Shown: one piece after another, positions 6,057 to 8,049 of the stretch | Numbering within the stretch: position 1 is the stretch's first letter | How the letters are laid out: every line of letters starts with the position of its first letter | Origin: Desulfovibrionales bacterium GWA2_65_9 | GTDB lineage: Bacteria > Desulfobacterota > Desulfovibrionia > Desulfovibrionales > Desulfovibrionaceae | Length of the DNA: 8,049 nt | NCBI GenBank assembly: GCA_001799475.1 | Contig: MGTN01000050.1 | Location: 1 to 8,049, forward strand | Reading direction: 5' to 3' | Notes under the pieces: model-generated | Databases searched by the model: none | The model's input: the letters and a program-made list of their open reading frames with translations, nothing else | Told to the model about the DNA's origin: nothing | Translations under genes and position numbers: made by a program

Positions 6057-6091
6057 AAAAAAGACCCCCCGGATTGCTCCGGGGGCTTTTC
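6057..6091 (-). terminator. rho-independent terminator of the repressor-like gene (possibly bidirectional)
   Basis: CCCCCGGA (6066-6073) and TCCGGGGG (6078-6085) form a perfect 8-bp stem with a TTGC loop. On the minus strand the stem is followed by TCTTTTTT (6064-6057), as expected for the gene ending at 6113, 27 bases before the hairpin. On the plus strand CTTTTC follows (6086-6091), so it may also work in that direction. It insulates the sigma-54 unit from the upstream gene. Confidence 0.9.
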
Positions 6092-6112
6092 TTGTGCTGA
6101 TCGGGCGTGCTG

Positions 6113-6838
6113 CTAGACCTGGGGGGCCAGGCTCTGGATGACCCAGATGACGCGGCCGATGGTGCGCGCGGCCATCTCGGCAGCGGGCACATGCAGATCG
6201 GCGTGGGTCTTGTCCTCGGCCTTGAGGACGAACTGGCCGTCCTGATAGTAGACGCGGCGGATGAGCAGGCCCTGGTGGGGGAAGTGCACGGCGCAGAGGT
6301 CGCCGTCGGGATGCTGGCGCTGGTCCATATCCACACCGGCAAAAGCACCGCGCAGGACAATGGGCTCCATGCCCGCGGAGTCGACGCGCAACACCTGCAG
6401 GTTCGGGCGGAAGAAGGTCTCCGGGATGGTCAGATCCTCGACGGGCATGGGCTGCCAGGCGGCGGGATCGGCGCCGGCTCCGGCCATGGACGACACCGGG
6501 ACAACGCGGCCGCGCGCGTGGGTGCGGCCATAGGCTGCCGGGGCCTCGCGCAGAAGGTTCTCGGCGCTGACATGGCCCTTGGCCGTGTTCAGGTAAACCG
6601 GCTCATGGCCATCGGAAAGCCAATTGGGGTTCAGGCCGTGGCTGCGGTACAGCTTCAGAAACCAATCGGACGGCACGGAGCAGCGCCGCTTGGCGTCGGA
6701 AATGCTGGATTGGCGGACCTCCAGGACATCGGCAAGCTGAACCTGGGTCCGTGCACCAGTGGCTTTCTTGATGCGATCCATGGCCTCCTCGAACCATTGT
6801 TCAAGGCGCTCGTCGCACTTCTTCTTGAGTTTTGCCAC
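6113..6838 (-). CDS. phage CI/LexA-like transcriptional repressor with degenerate S24 peptidase domain
   Basis: This 241-residue protein has an N-terminal helix-turn-helix of the phage CI-repressor type (~11-82): ARTQVQLADVLEVRQSSISDAK as recognition helices, then VPSDWFLKLYRSHGLNPNWLSDG. A linker rich in Ala/Gly and an S24/LexA-like C-terminal domain (~135-235) follow. In active members the Ser sits in GDSMEP and the Lys in VKR; here these positions read SAGMEP (154-159) and LLIRRVYY (191-198). Gly156 and Arg194 therefore replace the Ser-Lys dyad, and RecA-stimulated self-cleavage is not expected. The fold may serve for dimerisation or ligand sensing. The start is GTG at 6838, with GGAGG 7 bases upstream. 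It has its own promoter region and terminator. No phage genes surround it, so it may be a domesticated regulator. The target genes are unknown. Confidence 0.88.
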   Translation of the reverse strand: MAKLKKKCDERLEQWFEEAMDRIKKATGARTQVQLADVLEVRQSSISDAKRRCSVPSDWFLKLYRSHGLNPNWLSDGHEPVYLNTAKGHVSAENLLREAPAAYGRTHARGRVVPVSSMAGAGADPAAWQPMPVEDLTIPETFFRPNLQVLRVDSAGMEPIVLRGAFAGVDMDQRQHPDGDLCAVHFPHQGLLIRRVYYQDGQFVLKAEDKTHADLHVPAAEMAARTIGRVIWVIQSLAPQV

Positions 6839-6862
6839 CGTGAAACCTCCGTATTGTTCTGT

Positions 6863-6870
6863 CGATATCG
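6863..6870. repeat. CGATATCG palindrome near the repressor-like gene start
   Basis: This perfect 8-bp palindrome lies 25 bases upstream of the GTG start, in the predicted leader. It could be part of an operator, but a palindrome this short is weak evidence. Confidence 0.25.
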
Positions 6871-6922
6871 TTGGTTTGAAAGTGAGTGTACTATATATGG
6901 CTACAAAAATAAGGCACTTCGA

Positions 6923-6951
6923 GGTAATGATAATTGCAACCTTTCATTGCC
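6923..6951. promoter_or_regulatory. inverted repeat overlapping the proximal promoter, candidate operator
   Basis: GGTAATGA (6923-6930) and TCATTGCC (6944-6951) are inverted repeats with one mismatch. Their centres are 21 bases apart, about two helical turns. One arm covers part of the -10 and the other abuts the -35 of the proximal promoter. This is what an autorepressed CI-like gene would be expected to show, but binding is inference. Confidence 0.4.
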
Positions 6952-6956
6952 GTCAA
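6927..6956 (-). promoter_or_regulatory. sigma-70-type promoter for the repressor-like gene (proximal)
   Basis: TTGACG (6956-6951) and TATCAT (6932-6927) each match consensus at five of six bases and are 18 bases apart. Transcription would start near 6920, giving a leader of about 80 bases before the GTG at 6838. Confidence 0.6.
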
Positions 6957-6974
6957 GTGCAAACGTTGACACAA

Positions 6975-7035
6975 TCCCTCATGGCGCGGAGTGTTGTTTG
7001 TGCTGTTCCGGTGATCATCCGGTGTGCATGAGGGA
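6975..7035. repeat. 9-bp inverted repeat between the two promoters
   Basis: TCCCTCATG (6975-6983) and CATGAGGGA (7027-7035) are perfect inverted arms separated by 43 bases. The intervening stretch includes the partly symmetric CCGGTGATCATCCGG (7008-7022). They lie between the two minus-strand promoter candidates, so they could be spaced operators or form a structure in a transcript from the distal promoter. Confidence 0.4.
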
Positions 7036-7054
7036 GTTTGCTACTGATGTATAA

Positions 7055-7082
7055 ATTTTATATCTTTCTGTGGCTCTGTCAA
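7055..7082 (-). promoter_or_regulatory. sigma-70-type promoter (distal)
   Basis: A perfect -35 TTGACA (7082-7077) is followed after 16 bases by TAAAAT (7060-7055), five of six matches to the -10. The -10 lies inside an inverted repeat TATAAA-T-TTTATA (7050-7062). A transcript would have a leader of about 210 bases before the repressor-like gene, or could encode a small RNA; no terminator supporting a separate RNA was seen. Confidence 0.5.
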
Positions 7083-7231
7083 TACGTGGTACACAAAATT
7101 AAGTAGGACGGTTCTACAGTCAGCTTCCTCCACCGGTGGGGCATTCGTCATGATTGCAGGTCATCTTTTCCTGAAAAAGCATTGAGATGCGAAGCCCCCC
7201 AGGGGCAAGGACACTGGAGCGGCTTCCCTCC

Positions 7232-7247
7232 CGGCACGTGCTGTGCT
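7232..7247 (+). promoter_or_regulatory. sigma-54-like -24/-12 element upstream of the phosphomutase gene
   Basis: The site reads CGGCACGTGCTGTGCT. GGCACG is a perfect -24 core and GTGCT differs from TTGCT at one base. GG (7233-7234) and GC (7245-7246) are 10 bases apart as required. Transcription would start near 7258, leaving a leader of about 92 bases before the ATG at 7350. GC-rich DNA can produce such matches by chance, so this is weaker than the site at 5971-5988. Confidence 0.35.
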
Positions 7248-7349
7248 AAGGATATCTATCGTGCATCGACGGATGCGGACGCCCGGAAAGCGGGGCCACG
7301 CACAACCGACCCGCCGCCAGAGCGCGGGCTTAAGCCAGCAGAGAGGATC

Positions 7350-8049
7350 ATGGACCAGAACAGCTCACGCGTCTTCCGCGCCTACGACATCCGGGGCATT
7401 GTGGGCCAGGACTTCGATGCCGACTGGGTCGAGGACCTGGGCCGCGCCTGCGGGGCCTATTTCCTGGCGCGCGGGTCAAGGCGCGCCGTGGTCGGCCGCG
7501 ACTGCCGCCTGACCTCCCCCGGCTTCCAGGAGCGCCTGGTGGCCGGCCTGACAAGCACCGGCGTGGACGTCCTGTTCCTGGGCATGGTGCCCACCCCGGT
7601 CTGCTATTTCGCCATCCGGCACCTGGACTACGACGCCGGGGTGATGATCACCGCCAGCCACAACCCCGCGCAGTACAACGGCTTCAAGATCTGGGCGGGC
7701 AAAAGCACCATCCATTCCGGCGAGATCCAGGAAGTCGCCCGGCTGTTTGCCGCGCGCGGGTTTCCAAAGGGCCAGGGCCTGGCCACGGCCCACGACATCG
7801 AGCCCAGCTACCTGGACACCCTGTCCGGCCTGGCCAGCGTTGCGCGCCGCGTGAAGGTGGTGCTGGACGGCGGCAACGGCGCGGCCGGGCTGGTGACCAA
7901 GGCCCTGCTCGAACGCGCCGGGGCCGAGGTGATCCCGCTGTTCTGCGAGCCTGACGGCCGCTTCCCCAACCACCACCCGGACCCGGTGGAAGAGAAGAAC
8001 CTGGCCGCGCTCAAGGCCAAGGTGCTGGAAACCGGGGCCGAGCTGGGCA
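7350..8049 (+). CDS. phosphomannomutase/phosphoglucomutase (AlgC/ManB-like), N-terminal part, runs off right edge
   Basis: The 233 complete codons in the window encode an alpha-D-phosphohexomutase, which interconverts hexose 1- and 6-phosphates to supply precursors for GDP-mannose, lipopolysaccharide, exopolysaccharide or glycogen. Visible motifs are FRAYDIRG (9-16), GRDCRLTS (49-56), the GMVPTP loop (78-83) and the active-site loop TASHNP (101-106), whose Ser103 carries the phosphate. After these come KVVLDGGNGAAG and HHPDPVEEKNL, typical of the bacterial PMM/PGM branch. The metal-binding DGDADR loop and the C-terminal domains lie outside the window, so substrate preference cannot be judged. 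ATG at 7350 follows GAGAGGATC, a purine-rich but close ribosome binding site, and gives the usual N-terminus. It is divergent from the repressor-like gene. Confidence 0.94.
   Translation, partial: MDQNSSRVFRAYDIRGIVGQDFDADWVEDLGRACGAYFLARGSRRAVVGRDCRLTSPGFQERLVAGLTSTGVDVLFLGMVPTPVCYFAIRHLDYDAGVMITASHNPAQYNGFKIWAGKSTIHSGEIQEVARLFAARGFPKGQGLATAHDIEPSYLDTLSGLASVARRVKVVLDGGNGAAGLVTKALLERAGAEVIPLFCEPDGRFPNHHPDPVEEKNLAALKAKVLETGAELG

Larger units (their letters stand above)
6839..7349. other. 511-base gene-free divergent regulatory region
   Basis: This stretch lies between the leftward repressor-like gene and the rightward sugar phosphomutase gene. About 6880-7110 is clearly more AT-rich than the rest of the window. 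I find no convincing coding frame; the only short frames (for example a 21-codon one on the minus strand from about 7020) lack ribosome binding sites. It holds two minus-strand promoter candidates, several inverted repeats and a rightward sigma-54-like site, each listed separately. Bases 7140-7230 show nothing I can name beyond a small GCCCC/GGGGC hairpin near 7193-7206. Confidence 0.7.

Noticed and set aside
6965..6970. Plus-strand TTGACA as a promoter towards the phosphomutase gene
   Set aside because: At 16-18 bases downstream there is no -10 resembling TATAAT, and the target gene is almost 400 bases away.
7130..7139. Perfect palindrome CCACCGGTGG
   Set aside because: An isolated 10-bp GC-rich palindrome with no second copy nearby and no promoter at a sensible distance; too little to call a regulatory site.
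6113..7349. The repressor-like gene as part of a prophage or mobile element
   Set aside because: No integrase, att-like direct repeats, Cro partner or structural phage genes are visible, and the flanks are ordinary chromosomal genes. Only the AT-rich upstream region hints at transfer.

Overview
The window is GC-rich (apart from one AT-richer stretch near 6880-7110) and most probably comes from a Desulfovibrio-type deltaproteobacterium (Desulfobacterota). The reasons are the gene order ffh-rpsP-khpA-rimM-trmD, a TrmD carrying a C-terminal second RNA-methyltransferase domain (an architecture I associate with Desulfovibrio and relatives), a small secreted protein of a deltaproteobacterial type, and sigma-54-like promoters. 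This placement is inference from gene content; no database search was possible.

Region 1 (1-4127, minus strand) is a housekeeping translation and secretion operon. Reading leftwards from a promoter near 4100-4127 it holds ffh (SRP GTPase), rpsP (ribosomal protein S16), khpA (small KH-domain RNA-binding protein), rimM (30S maturation factor) and trmD (tRNA m1G37 methyltransferase fused to a second predicted RNA methyltransferase, cut by the left edge). All junctions are short (4 to 110 bases). The true starts of ffh (GTG, 4003), rpsP (ATG, 2380) and trmD (GTG, 1104) follow from ribosome binding sites and family N-termini. A three-copy direct repeat fills part of the rimM-trmD gap.

Region 2 (4189-5988, minus strand) holds three co-directional genes. 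The first encodes a 79-residue protein of unknown function, preceded by a near-consensus sigma-54 (-24/-12) element and a perfect AGGAGG ribosome binding site. The second encodes a predicted exported protein or lipoprotein. The third encodes a two-TM membrane protein with a GGDEF domain whose catalytic signature is destroyed (RSGRF) while the allosteric RxxD site is intact, so it is more likely a c-di-GMP sensor than a synthase. No convincing terminator separates them, so one sigma-54 promoter could drive all three.

Region 3 (6057-7349) holds a hairpin terminator and a minus-strand gene for a CI/LexA-like repressor with HTH and S24-type domains, in which both residues of the autoproteolysis dyad appear replaced. 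Upstream is a 511-base gene-free AT-richer stretch with two good minus-strand sigma-70-type promoters, several inverted repeats suitable as operators, and a second sigma-54-like site facing right.

Region 4 (7350-8049, plus strand) is the N-terminal part of a phosphomannomutase/phosphoglucomutase, cut by the right edge. No tRNA, rRNA, CRISPR array, insertion sequence or integrase was seen.
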